From Mesorhizobium sp. ES1-1 (GTDB lineage: Bacteria; Pseudomonadota; Alphaproteobacteria; Rhizobiales; Rhizobiaceae): 64,000 nucleotides of DNA. Under the pieces are notes generated by a model, which was not told where the DNA came from, did no database searches, and worked only from the letters and a program-made list of their open reading frames with translations. A program made the position numbers and the translations under genes. The stretch is taken from NCBI RefSeq assembly GCF_020164785.1, contig NZ_JAIUGX010000017.1:19154-83153 (forward strand). Reading direction: 5' to 3'. This document shows positions 33,476-42,406 of the stretch, piece by piece; position 1 is the stretch's first letter; every line of letters starts with the position of its first letter.

Positions 33476-35797
33476 TCACTTGCGCTTCAAGGCGTCGGCC
33501 AATGCCGCGCCGAACGCGCCTTGCTGCGACGGCCGCTCCGCCTGGCGCTGAGGCGCCGGCGAGCGTGGAGCCGGCCTGCCGCCGTCCTTGTCGCGTGGTG
33601 CTTTCGGTACGCCACCCTCGCCGCCATCCCGACGCATCGACAGCGCGATCCGCTTGCGCTTGATGTCGACATCGACGACTCGCACTTTCACAACGTCGCC
33701 GGCCTTTACCACCTCATGCGCGTCCTTGACGAAACGGTCGGCCAGTTGCGAGACATGCACCAGCCCGTCCTGGTGCACGCCGATATCGACGAAGGCGCCG
33801 AAGGCGGCGACGTTGGTCACCGTGCCTTCCAGCTTCATGCCTGGTTTCAGGTCCTTGATGTCGTCGATGCCATCGGCGAAAGTCGCCGTCTTGAAGCCCG
33901 GACGCGGATCCCGGCCCGGCTTTTCCAGTTCCGCCAGTATGTCGCGCACCGTCGGCAAGCCGAAACGCTCGTCGACGAAGTGGCGCGGATCGAGCGCCTT
34001 CAGCGCCGCACTGTCGCCCATCAAAGAGCGGACATCGCGCCCGCAGGCGGCGACGATCTTCTTGGCCACACCATAGGCTTCCGGATGCACCGAGGAGGCA
34101 TCGAGCGGCTCACTGCCATTGGCAATGCGCAGGAAGCCGGCGGATTGTTCGAACGCGCGCGGTCCAAGGCGCGGCACTTTGAGGAGATCCTTCCGGCTGG
34201 CGAACGGTCCGGTCGCATCGCGATGCGCGACGATGGCATCGGCGAGCGACGCCCCCAGGCCGGACACGCGTGCCAGCAGCGGCGCCGAAGCTGTGTTGAG
34301 ATCGACGCCTACGGCATTGACCGCATCCTCGACCACCGCTTCCAGCGAGCGGCCGAGCCGGTACTGGTCGACATCATGCTGGTACTGACCGACCCCGATC
34401 GACTTCGGCTCGATCTTGACCAGTTCGGCCAGCGGATCCTGCAGCCGCCGCGCGATCGACACCGCGCCGCGCAGCGACACGTCAAGCCCGGGAAATTCGG
34501 CCGCCGCCGTCGCCGATGCAGAATAGACCGATGCGCCCGCCTCGCTGACGATCACCTTGAGCGGCTTTGGCGCACCAACCACCGACATATCGGCCAACAT
34601 GTCCGCAACCAGTTTTTCCGTCTCCCGGCTGCCTGTGCCGTTGCCGATTGAAATCAGCTCGACCTTGTGCAGACGGATGAGCTTCGCCAGCTCGGCCTGC
34701 GTGCCGCGCACATCGTTCTTGGGCGGGAATGGATAGACTGTCGTCGTCGCCAGCAGCTTGCCGGTCCCGTCCACAACGGCCACCTTGACCCCGGTACGGA
34801 TGCCGGGATCCAGTCCCATCGTGGCGCGCGAGCCGGCGGGTGCGGCGAGCAGCAGATCCTTGAGGTTGCGCGCGAAGACGTGGATCGCCTCTTCTTCGGC
34901 CCGCTCGCGCAGTTCGCGCATCAGGTCAAGCGTCAGGTGCAGCGACAGCTTGATCCGCCAGGTCCAGCCGGCCACCTCCATCAGCCAGCGATCGCCCGGC
35001 AGGCTGCCGCCGATCGCATAGGCATTGGCGATCATCCGCTCGACCGGCTTCACCGGCGACGTTTCCCCGGCATCGACCTCGATGTCGAGCGCAAGCACGT
35101 CCTCGTTGCGCCCGCGCAGCATGGCCAGAGCGCGATGGCTTGGCACCGTTGCCCAGCGCTCGACATGGTCGAAATAGTCGGAGAATTTCGCCCCTGCTTC
35201 CTGCTTGCCATCGATCACCCTGGCGCGCATGAAGGCGCGTTCCTTCATGTAGGCCCGCAATTTGCCGACCAGCTCGGCATTCTCCGCGAACTGTTCCGAC
35301 AGGATATCGCGCGCGCCTTCGAGTGCCGCCTTGGCGTCGGCCACCTCGTCGCTGACATAGGCCAGCGCCAGCTCGGCAGGCACCAATGCGCGGTTCGCAA
35401 GAATGGCCTCGGCCAGTGGTCCCAGCCCGCGTTCCCTGGCGATCTCCGCCTTGGTCCGCCGTTTCGGCTTGTAGGGCAGATAGATGTCTTCCAGCTCCGC
35501 CTTGGTGGTGGCTGCGATGATCTTGCCTTCAAGCTCCTCGGTCAGCTTGCCCTGCTCGCGGATGGAGCCAAGGATGGTGTCGCGGCGCGCGTCGAGTTCT
35601 CGCAGATAGGCAAGGCGTTCGGACAGCAGCCGCAACTGGGTGTCGTCCAGTCCTCCGGTCACTTCCTTGCGATAACGGGCCACGAACGGCACGGTCGCCC
35701 CCTCGTCGAGCAGCCCGATCGCCGCGTCCGCCTGTTCGGGCCGCGCGGTGATCTCGGCCGCGATGATGGCGGCGATGCGCTTGATGTCGGATGCCAT
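33476..35797 (-). CDS. tex: Tex-family RNA-binding transcription accessory protein
   Basis: A 773-aa protein with the full Tex layout: N-terminal helical bundle, YqgF/RNase H-like domain around GLDPGIRTGVKVAVVDGTGK (about 325), helix-hairpin-helix region (VGVDLNTASAPLLARVSGLG, about 500), and a C-terminal S1 RNA-binding domain (LEGTVTNVAAFGAFVDIGVHQDGLVH, about 640-710) followed by a low-complexity Arg/Pro/Gly tail. The start at 35797 is preferred over 35818 because AGGA lies just upstream. Its 3' end meets the LysR gene head-on: the two stop codons abut at 33475/33476. Confidence 0.94.
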   Translation of the reverse strand: MASDIKRIAAIIAAEITARPEQADAAIGLLDEGATVPFVARYRKEVTGGLDDTQLRLLSERLAYLRELDARRDTILGSIREQGKLTEELEGKIIAATTKAELEDIYLPYKPKRRTKAEIARERGLGPLAEAILANRALVPAELALAYVSDEVADAKAALEGARDILSEQFAENAELVGKLRAYMKERAFMRARVIDGKQEAGAKFSDYFDHVERWATVPSHRALAMLRGRNEDVLALDIEVDAGETSPVKPVERMIANAYAIGGSLPGDRWLMEVAGWTWRIKLSLHLTLDLMRELRERAEEEAIHVFARNLKDLLLAAPAGSRATMGLDPGIRTGVKVAVVDGTGKLLATTTVYPFPPKNDVRGTQAELAKLIRLHKVELISIGNGTGSRETEKLVADMLADMSVVGAPKPLKVIVSEAGASVYSASATAAAEFPGLDVSLRGAVSIARRLQDPLAELVKIEPKSIGVGQYQHDVDQYRLGRSLEAVVEDAVNAVGVDLNTASAPLLARVSGLGASLADAIVAHRDATGPFASRKDLLKVPRLGPRAFEQSAGFLRIANGSEPLDASSVHPEAYGVAKKIVAACGRDVRSLMGDSAALKALDPRHFVDERFGLPTVRDILAELEKPGRDPRPGFKTATFADGIDDIKDLKPGMKLEGTVTNVAAFGAFVDIGVHQDGLVHVSQLADRFVKDAHEVVKAGDVVKVRVVDVDIKRKRIALSMRRDGGEGGVPKAPRDKDGGRPAPRSPAPQRQAERPSQQGAFGAALADALKRK

Positions 35798-35922
35798 GCT
35801 GGTCCTGTCGCTGTCCAAGAAGGGGCGACCATAGGCGCGGATGACTGGGCCGCCAACCGTCGTGTTTCATCGACGGAAGAGGTCCACAGGAAAGCGTGAA
35901 GCTAGTTTGGCGGCCTGGAGGC

Positions 35923-37104
35923 TCAGACCATCCGGCTGAGCGCCTCGAAAAAGGCGACGATCTCGATATCCAGGGGATCGTCGACCGGCTCCGGCTGCGA
36001 CGACATCTTGGCGATCACGACCTCGGTCCTGGGATCGACATAGAGCCACTGGCCATGAATGCCGATGCCGCAATAAGCGCCGTTCTCGAAGCCCGTCTGG
36101 TACCATTTGTTGCGATAGCGGCCGTTGGGGAACAGGGACGCCATCGAGCCACGTTGCCAGGCCTCGGAACTGCCGCCGGTGAGGGTCGTGTCGCGCACCC
36201 AGGCTTCTGGCAAGATTTGCCGGCCATTGGCCATGCCGCCCTGCCGCATCATCTCGCCGACCCGCGCCAGATCGCGCGGCGTCACCGAAATGCCACCGGC
36301 GGTGCGCGCAGTGCCTTCCATGTCGACGCCGACCGAGGCCTCGCTGGCGGCGCCGAGGGGCAGCCATAGTTTCTCGCGCATCAGATCGGTGAAGCGCTGG
36401 CCCGACGCCCGCTCCAGGAGCAGGCCAAGCAGGTCCGAATTGGGCGAACGATAGCGGAAAGTCTGGCCATGCGGCTCGTCAAGGCTCTGCAGCGTCAGAA
36501 TGAACTGGCGCAGGCTCTCCGTGCCGCCGCCGGGATTCCACAGCGTCGCGCGGCGGTAGCGGGCAAAGGCGCTTTCGGGATCAAGATAGGCCTCGTCGAA
36601 ATCCAGGCTGACGCTCATGTCGAGGACATGCCGTACCTTGGCGTCGCCATAGGCCGAACCGGCCGCCTCCGGCATATAGGTCGTCACCGGAGCTTCCGGA
36701 TCGAACACGCCTTCGCCCTCCAGAATGCCCGCGATAATGGCGGTCAGCGACTTGCTGATCGAAAAGACGATGTGGCGGGCGCCGAAATCCATATTCGGGG
36801 CGAACCAGTCGCCGATGGTTTTGCCGCCTTTCATGATGGTGAGCGCGTCGGTGCTCGAGCGGGCGAGAAACCCCGCCACGGTTTCGGTCGCGCTTGCAAC
36901 GGTCACCTTGGCGTCGAGCAGCCCGCCCATATCGCGCATCGGCGGTTCGACGCTGCTTGGCGCGGCTGCAATGCGCGCGGTCGGAACCAGTTCGCCGAGA
37001 TTCTGGAAAGACCAGCGGTTGAAGGGGCTCTCGCGCCAGTTGGCGAGCTGCACCTCGTTGCGGCGGAAGCCGTAGCGGGTTTCGAACGCGGTCTTGCCGG
37101 TCAT
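35923..37104 (-). CDS. NylB-like serine hydrolase (beta-lactamase class C fold), copy 1
   Basis: A 393-aa serine hydrolase. The nucleophile motif S115-I-S-K118 and the Y218-R-S220 motif match in kind and in position those of 6-aminohexanoate-dimer hydrolase NylB (SxxK and YxS), rather than the YxN of true beta-lactamases. No signal peptide, so it works in the cytoplasm. It is last in the leftward locus and shares an N-terminal NRWSFQNLGELVPTA-type block with the next gene, so the pair arose by tandem duplication. Substrates are likely amides or esters taken up by the adjacent transporter. A role as an acyl-polyamine amidase is inferred only from context. Confidence 0.88.
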   Translation of the reverse strand: MTGKTAFETRYGFRRNEVQLANWRESPFNRWSFQNLGELVPTARIAAAPSSVEPPMRDMGGLLDAKVTVASATETVAGFLARSSTDALTIMKGGKTIGDWFAPNMDFGARHIVFSISKSLTAIIAGILEGEGVFDPEAPVTTYMPEAAGSAYGDAKVRHVLDMSVSLDFDEAYLDPESAFARYRRATLWNPGGGTESLRQFILTLQSLDEPHGQTFRYRSPNSDLLGLLLERASGQRFTDLMREKLWLPLGAASEASVGVDMEGTARTAGGISVTPRDLARVGEMMRQGGMANGRQILPEAWVRDTTLTGGSSEAWQRGSMASLFPNGRYRNKWYQTGFENGAYCGIGIHGQWLYVDPRTEVVIAKMSSQPEPVDDPLDIEIVAFFEALSRMV

Positions 37105-37134
37105 GGCGTTTCCTTCCAGGTGTTCTGTCGAGGC

Positions 37135-38331
37135 TCAGCCCAGTGCGGCCGCGATGGCATGCACCGCCTTCAGCGTCGCCACGGAATAGGCGACATTGCT
37201 GAAATCGGAATAGGTGGAAAGCTTCACCACCACCATTCTCGTGTTCCAGTCGATATGGATCAACTGCCCGAATACTCCCCGGCACATCAGGGCGCGCGAG
37301 CGAGGATTCTCGATCCAGAACTGGTTGTGATAGCTGCCCTCGGGCAGGCTTGGCGAAAAGTCCGGACCATGCCTGCCGTTACGCGTCGTCTCGATCCAGT
37401 CGGCCGGAACGATGCCGCGGCCATTGTCGAGGATCAGCTGACCGAAACGGCCATAGTCGCGCAGCGTCGCGTTGAAGCCGCCATCGGCGAGCGCATAGCC
37501 GGCGCTGTCGACGGTGAAGCAGGCGCTCTCCTCGGCGCCGAGCTTTTGCCAAAGCTCCTCGGAGACCAGTTGCGCCAAGCGCTTGCCCGTCACCCGCTCC
37601 ATCATGAAGGCGAGCACGTCCGTCTCGATCGAGCGGTATTCGAAGGCCGCGCCATGCGGGCGGGTCGCATCTGCGAGACCCAGGATCAGTTCGTACATAT
37701 GCGCCGGCCAGCGGAAGGCCGGATCGCTGCCTGGCGGAACCGGCTTCCAGCCGGAGGCGACGTCGACTTGGCCAATGTCGGAATAAGGGTCGGTATAGTC
37801 TTCCGAGAAGTTCACGCCGGTCGTCATGTCGAGCACATGCTGGACAGTGGCGCCGGACCAGCCCGTGGCGCTCAGTTCCGGCAGATAGTCCGTCACCGAC
37901 CTGGCCGGGTCGATCAGGCCGCGCCCGGCCAATATGCCGAACACCGAGCCGGTGACCGACTTGGCCATCGACTGCGACAGATGCAGCGTCCGCTCCCCCA
38001 TGCCGTTGAAATAGCGCTCAAGGACGATCTTGCCGTCCTTGAGCACAAGGAAGCCGTCCGTATAGGTTTCATCGAGCAGTCCGGCGAGTGTCGTCGGCGC
38101 CCCTGTGCTGTCCTCAACAATTAGATCGTCGAGATCCGCTTCGGCGCGTTCGAAACGGTGGCGATGGCCGTTGCCGCGCCACACTTCCGCGGTGGGGAGA
38201 ATTTCGCGGATGTGCTGGAAGGCCCAGCGGTTCCAGGGCGGCCGATCCCAGTCGAGCTTCGGCGGCACCATGGCAGGCGGCGAGCCCTGCATGATGGGCG
38301 GCCGCGCGTCGCCATTGCGGTAGGAGTCCAT
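37135..38331 (-). CDS. NylB-like serine hydrolase (beta-lactamase class C fold), copy 2
   Basis: A 398-aa paralogue of its downstream neighbour, 30 bp away. S121-M-A-K124 and Y232-R-S234 supply the catalytic motifs. The N-terminal PPWNRWAFQHIREILPTAEV block aligns with copy 1. The start at 38331 (MDSYRNG) is chosen because the frame upstream crosses the hairpin at 38359-38390. No signal peptide. Both copies sit immediately downstream of the importer's binding-protein gene. Confidence 0.86.
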   Translation of the reverse strand: MDSYRNGDARPPIMQGSPPAMVPPKLDWDRPPWNRWAFQHIREILPTAEVWRGNGHRHRFERAEADLDDLIVEDSTGAPTTLAGLLDETYTDGFLVLKDGKIVLERYFNGMGERTLHLSQSMAKSVTGSVFGILAGRGLIDPARSVTDYLPELSATGWSGATVQHVLDMTTGVNFSEDYTDPYSDIGQVDVASGWKPVPPGSDPAFRWPAHMYELILGLADATRPHGAAFEYRSIETDVLAFMMERVTGKRLAQLVSEELWQKLGAEESACFTVDSAGYALADGGFNATLRDYGRFGQLILDNGRGIVPADWIETTRNGRHGPDFSPSLPEGSYHNQFWIENPRSRALMCRGVFGQLIHIDWNTRMVVVKLSTYSDFSNVAYSVATLKAVHAIAAALG

Positions 38332-38358
38332 GAAAGCCGACCTTGGGTGAAATGAAAA

Positions 38359-38390
38359 CAGGCCCGGCGGCGCGTGCCGCCGGGCCTGTC
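38359..38390 (-). terminator. Strong hairpin between the binding-protein gene and the hydrolases
   Basis: A perfect 14-bp stem (38359-38372 with 38377-38390) and a 4-nt loop. On the minus strand it is followed by a T-rich tract (TTTTCATTT). It lies 9 bp past the binding-protein stop codon, so it probably attenuates read-through into the hydrolase genes or protects the abundant upstream mRNA. Confidence 0.8.
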
Positions 38391-38399
38391 TCATTGTGG

Positions 38400-39434
38400 T
38401 TACTTCTGCAGTTCGGTCCAGATCTTGGTGTAGATCTCCTGCACTTCCGGCGAACACAGCTTTTGCAGCTCGCCATGTTCCTTCACATCGGCCGGGATGA
38501 TGACCTCCGGAGCGTCCTTCATGTCGGCCGGCATGTATTTATCGGACCCCGCAATGCCGTTGGCGTAACGGTGGAAGGCCGAGAGGCCGGCGGCGTTTTC
38601 CGGATCCATGATGAAGTTCTGGAACAGCTTGGCGTTCTCAACATTCTTGGCCTCTTTCAGAACCATGACGTTGTCGCTCCAAAGGCCGAACCCTTCCTTC
38701 GGATAATTATAGTGGATGGCCGGGTTGGCCAGCCGCTGGCGCAGCGCCGACCCGTTCCAGTCGCTGGTCGCCTTGAAATCGCCGGCGCCCATTTTCTCGA
38801 TGGTGTTGTATTCCATCGCGATCCAGTTCGGCTTGGCGGCGACCAGCAGATCGCGCACCTTCTTCAGCGTTTCCTTGTCGCTGGCGCATTGCTGGGCCCC
38901 GACATATTTCGTCGCCGCGAACATCACGTCGTTCATTTCAGGAACGACGTTGACCTTGCCCTTCAACTCGTCAGGCGTGTTGAAGATGATCCCCCAAGTA
39001 TTCGCGGGGCCTTTGTAGACATCGGTGTTGACGACGATGCCGACCGTGCCCCAGGCCCACGGAACCGAATATTTGCGGCCTGGGTCGAAGTCGGGATTGG
39101 CCCATTCGGGCGCCACGTTCTTGAAATTCTCCATCTTGCCCGGGTCTGTTTCCAGGACCAGGCCTTCCTTGATCCAGATCGGCACAAAGGTCTGCGACGG
39201 GACGGCGATGTCGAAGCCGGTACCGCCCTGGCGCACCTTGGCCAGCGCGGTGTCGTTCGAATCATAGTCGGTGATGGTGACCTTGACGTTGTACTTCGCC
39301 TCGAACTTCTTGATCACGTCCGGGCTGGTATAATTGCCCCAATTGTAGATGTTGAGCGCGCCGTCAGCGCGGGCAAGGCTTGTCGAGGCAAGCAGCGCCA
39401 ACCCCATGGCGGTCGCCATTGTCTTCCAGTTCAT
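38400..39434 (-). CDS. Polyamine-type ABC transporter substrate-binding protein
   Basis: A 344-aa periplasmic binding protein of the spermidine/putrescine (PotD/PotF) group. The signal peptide is residues 1 to about 22 (ending SLARA). The mature protein starts DGALNIYNWGNYTSPDVIKKFEAKYNVKV, the classic polyamine-binding opening with the NW and Y residues that stack on the ligand. Start 39434 has GGGAG 8 nt upstream. Last transporter gene of the operon and likely the most highly expressed. Confidence 0.92.
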   Translation of the reverse strand: MNWKTMATAMGLALLASTSLARADGALNIYNWGNYTSPDVIKKFEAKYNVKVTITDYDSNDTALAKVRQGGTGFDIAVPSQTFVPIWIKEGLVLETDPGKMENFKNVAPEWANPDFDPGRKYSVPWAWGTVGIVVNTDVYKGPANTWGIIFNTPDELKGKVNVVPEMNDVMFAATKYVGAQQCASDKETLKKVRDLLVAAKPNWIAMEYNTIEKMGAGDFKATSDWNGSALRQRLANPAIHYNYPKEGFGLWSDNVMVLKEAKNVENAKLFQNFIMDPENAAGLSAFHRYANGIAGSDKYMPADMKDAPEVIIPADVKEHGELQKLCSPEVQEIYTKIWTELQK

Positions 39435-39457
39435 AGGCTTAACTCCCATTTGTCGGT

Positions 39458-40258
39458 TCAGTCTCGTTTCCTGCTGATGAAGAAAAACAACGTGACGATC
39501 GCGACCGAAAGCAGCAGGAAGGCGGTCGATATCGCGTTGATCTCGGGTGTTATGCCGCGGCGGATCTGGCCCAGCATGTAGGTCGGCAGCGTGTCCTGGC
39601 CACCGGATTTGACGAACTCGGTGATGACGACGTCGTCGAGCGAAATGACGAAGGCCAGCATCAAACCGGCGAGAATGCCGGGCCACAGCAATGGCAGCGT
39701 GATGCGGCGGAAGGTTTTCCAGGGCGTGGCGTAGAGGTCGGCCGCGGCGCGCTCCAGCGTCAAATCCATGTTCTCCAGCCGCGCGCGGATCGGCAGGTAG
39801 GCAAACGGAATGCAGAACGCCGTATGCGCCGCGATGAGGTAGCCGAGGCCCGAATAGCCGGTGAAGATCTTGATGCGCGAGAAGAAGATCAGCAGCGCCA
39901 CCCCGGTGACGATCTCCGGCACCATCAGGGGCTGATTGATCGCCGCGTACTGGAAGGTGAGGCCGCGATAGGGCGCCGTCCGCGTCGTGGCCAGCGCGGC
40001 CATGGTGGCGAAGATGCTGGCCAGGATCGCCGCGATGGCGCCGATCTGGAAGGATCGCAAGGTGGCATCGATCACCTCGGTATTCTGCCACGCCGAGCGA
40101 AACCATTTGAGGGAGAGGCCACCCCATTCGGAGGTCGAGTTGGCCGCGTTGAATGCATACAGCACAAGCACGATGATCGGCAGGTAGAGCACGACGAAGC
40201 AGGTTGCCGCGACGGCGGTGAAGCCGGGCTGATGCTTGATCGAGAAATTCTTAGCCAT
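39458..40258 (-). CDS. Polyamine-type ABC transporter permease (PotC/PotI-like)
   Basis: A 266-aa inner-membrane permease with about six transmembrane helices and the EAA loop (ENMDLTLERAAADLYATPWKTFRRITLPLLWPGI, about 150-185) that contacts the ATPase. The start at 40258 (MAKNFSIKHQ) overlaps the upstream permease's stop (40251) and has a GGGGGT site. Second permease half of the importer. Confidence 0.92.
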   Translation of the reverse strand: MAKNFSIKHQPGFTAVAATCFVVLYLPIIVLVLYAFNAANSTSEWGGLSLKWFRSAWQNTEVIDATLRSFQIGAIAAILASIFATMAALATTRTAPYRGLTFQYAAINQPLMVPEIVTGVALLIFFSRIKIFTGYSGLGYLIAAHTAFCIPFAYLPIRARLENMDLTLERAAADLYATPWKTFRRITLPLLWPGILAGLMLAFVISLDDVVITEFVKSGGQDTLPTYMLGQIRRGITPEINAISTAFLLLSVAIVTLFFFISRKRD

Positions 40259-41171
40259 GACGCACCCCCGAACTGCCGGCGTTGCGCACATAGGCAAGCA
40301 GCGCCACCATGACGATGATCATCACCGAGATCGACAGCGCCGAGCCGAGCGGCCAGTTGCGGCCCTGCCCGAATTGCAATTCGATCAGATTGGACAGCAT
40401 CAGGTTTTTGCCGCCGCCAAGCACGATCGGCGTCACATAGGCGCCGAGCGCCGGAATGAAGACAAGGATCGAGCCGGCGATGACGCCGGGCCTGACCAGC
40501 GGGAAGATGATCCGCCGCAACACCTGGAAGCGCGTCGCGTAGAGGTCGTAGCCCGCCTCGACCAGCCGGAAATCGAGTTTTTCCATGCTGGCATAGATCG
40601 GCAGCACCATCAGCGGCAGGTAGACATAGGCCATGCCCAGCAGGATCGCGGTGTCGGTATAGAGGATCTGGATGGGTGCCGTGATCAAGCCGAGCTTGAG
40701 CAGGATTGTGTTGATGATCCCCTCGTTGCGGATGATCTGCAGGACGGCGAAAGTACGGATAAGAAGGTTCGTCCAGAACGGAATGGTGATCAGGAACAGC
40801 CAGAGATCGCGGGTCTTTTCGCTGCGCGTCGCCATGAAATAGGCGGTCGGGAAACCGAGCGCCAACGTGGCGATCGTGGTGATGATCGCAAGCTTGATCG
40901 AGCGCCAGAAGATGGTGACATGGGCGGCGGCGATCGAAAGCGTGTCGTCGAAGATGTCGCGTTCCAGAAACACCGATGTCCAAGCGTCAAGGGAGAACTG
41001 CCACTTCACGTCGCCATAGGGACCGGGCGTCAGGAACGAGTAGACCAGCACGATCAACAACGGGCCGGTAGCGGCGAGCAGAATGACCAGCAGCGCCGGA
41101 GCCGACAAAAGCCAGCGGCCGCGGATGTCGCGGCGTTCCGCCGCCTTGGCGACTTCTTCCGCGGTCGCCAT
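40251..41171 (-). CDS. Polyamine-type ABC transporter permease (PotB/PotH-like)
   Basis: A 306-aa permease with a longer cytoplasmic N-terminus and about six transmembrane helices. Its EAA loop is VEAGYDLYATRFQVLRRIIFPLVRPGVI. Its ATG at 41171 shares one base with the ATPase stop codon (TGATG), showing tight translational coupling. Confidence 0.92.
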   Translation of the reverse strand: MATAEEVAKAAERRDIRGRWLLSAPALLVILLAATGPLLIVLVYSFLTPGPYGDVKWQFSLDAWTSVFLERDIFDDTLSIAAAHVTIFWRSIKLAIITTIATLALGFPTAYFMATRSEKTRDLWLFLITIPFWTNLLIRTFAVLQIIRNEGIINTILLKLGLITAPIQILYTDTAILLGMAYVYLPLMVLPIYASMEKLDFRLVEAGYDLYATRFQVLRRIIFPLVRPGVIAGSILVFIPALGAYVTPIVLGGGKNLMLSNLIELQFGQGRNWPLGSALSISVMIIVMVALLAYVRNAGSSGVRHG

Positions 41172-42265
41172 CAGTCCCTCAGCACTTGCGCGGCATCATT
41201 GCCGATGACGATGCCGACCTTGTCGCCGCGCTCGAAGCCGCAACCGGCGCTGCGCGTATTCTGCTGGCGCACGGTGAAGGCCTCGCCGCTGTCGAGCCGC
41301 AGATGGATATGCGTGTCGGTGCCGAAATAGACGATGTTGTCGACCGTTCCGGACAATTCGCCCTTGTCCTTAGTCAGCTTGGCATGCTCGGGCCTCACCA
41401 CCACGGTGGCATTGTCCTTCGGCTGGAAGCCCTCGGCAACGGTCGCCTCGATGGTCGAGCCGGATTTGAGCGTGGCGCGCGCCTTGCCATTGCCGATGCC
41501 CGATATGGCAGCGGTGAGAAAGTTGGTTTCACCTATGAAATCGGCGACGAAGCGTTCGGCCGGCTTGTCGTAGATGTCCCAGGGCGAGCCGACCTGCAGG
41601 ATCTTGCCCGCCGACATCACGGCGATGCGGTCCGACATCGTCAGCGCCTCCTCCTGGTCGTGGGTGACGAAGATGAAGGTGATGCCGGTCTCGTGCTGCA
41701 GCCGCTTCAATTCGATCTGCATGTCCTTGCGCAGCTTGAAGTCCAGCGCCGAGAGCGGTTCGTCGAGCAACAGCACCTTGGGCTGCGGCGCCAGCGCCCG
41801 CGCCAGCGCCACGCGCTGTTGCTGGCCGCCGGAAATCTGGCTGGTACGGCGGCCGGCGAGAGCCTCCATCTTGACCAGCTTGAGCATCTCGGCGACGCGC
41901 GCCTTGATCTCCGCCTTCGGCTTGCCCAGCATTTCCAGGCCGAAGCCGATATTGTCGGCAACCGTCATATGCGGGAACAGCGCATAGGACTGGAACACGG
42001 TGTTGACAGGCCGCTTGAACGGCGGCAGCGGCGCGATGTCCTGGCCGTAGAGCAGGATCTCTCCATGGGTCGGAAAGTCGAAGCCCGCGATGAGGCGCAG
42101 CAACGTCGTCTTGCCGCAGCCGGACGGGCCAAGCAGCGTGAAGAATTCATTCTCGCGGATTGAGACGGAGACCGTGTCGAGGGCGGCGACCTGTCCCTCA
42201 CCTGATCCGAAAATCTTGCTTACGTTGGCGACTTCAATCGCATTCCGACCCGGTTTATCCGGCAC
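41171..42265 (-). CDS. Polyamine-type ABC transporter ATP-binding protein (PotA/PotG-like)
   Basis: A 364-aa ATPase. Walker A GPSGCGKT is at about 46-53, signature ISGGQQQRVALARAL at about 144-158, Walker B LLLDEPLSALD follows, and the H-loop is FVTHDQEEAL. A C-terminal TOBE/regulatory domain (about 280-355; VVVRPEHAKL) is present, as in PotA. It is preceded by 141 bp after the amidohydrolase, so it may have its own promoter or be part of the same transcript. Confidence 0.93.
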   Translation of the reverse strand: MPDKPGRNAIEVANVSKIFGSGEGQVAALDTVSVSIRENEFFTLLGPSGCGKTTLLRLIAGFDFPTHGEILLYGQDIAPLPPFKRPVNTVFQSYALFPHMTVADNIGFGLEMLGKPKAEIKARVAEMLKLVKMEALAGRRTSQISGGQQQRVALARALAPQPKVLLLDEPLSALDFKLRKDMQIELKRLQHETGITFIFVTHDQEEALTMSDRIAVMSAGKILQVGSPWDIYDKPAERFVADFIGETNFLTAAISGIGNGKARATLKSGSTIEATVAEGFQPKDNATVVVRPEHAKLTKDKGELSGTVDNIVYFGTDTHIHLRLDSGEAFTVRQQNTRSAGCGFERGDKVGIVIGNDAAQVLRD

Positions 42266-42406
42266 GATTACGCCTCACTGTTGACCCCGCTCTTGCTGGC
42301 GGAGCTTTTCCCCTGTTGGATGTGAACACAAGGCCGGTGGGTTGGCAAGACCGGCACTGAATCACAGTTCAATTGGCAATTTCCGCCTGCAAGCCTTGTG
42401 CCACGA

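Noticed and set aside
35923..38331. Class C beta-lactamases (antibiotic resistance)
   Set aside because: No signal peptide and YxS in place of YxN; the positions match NylB-type amide/ester hydrolases.
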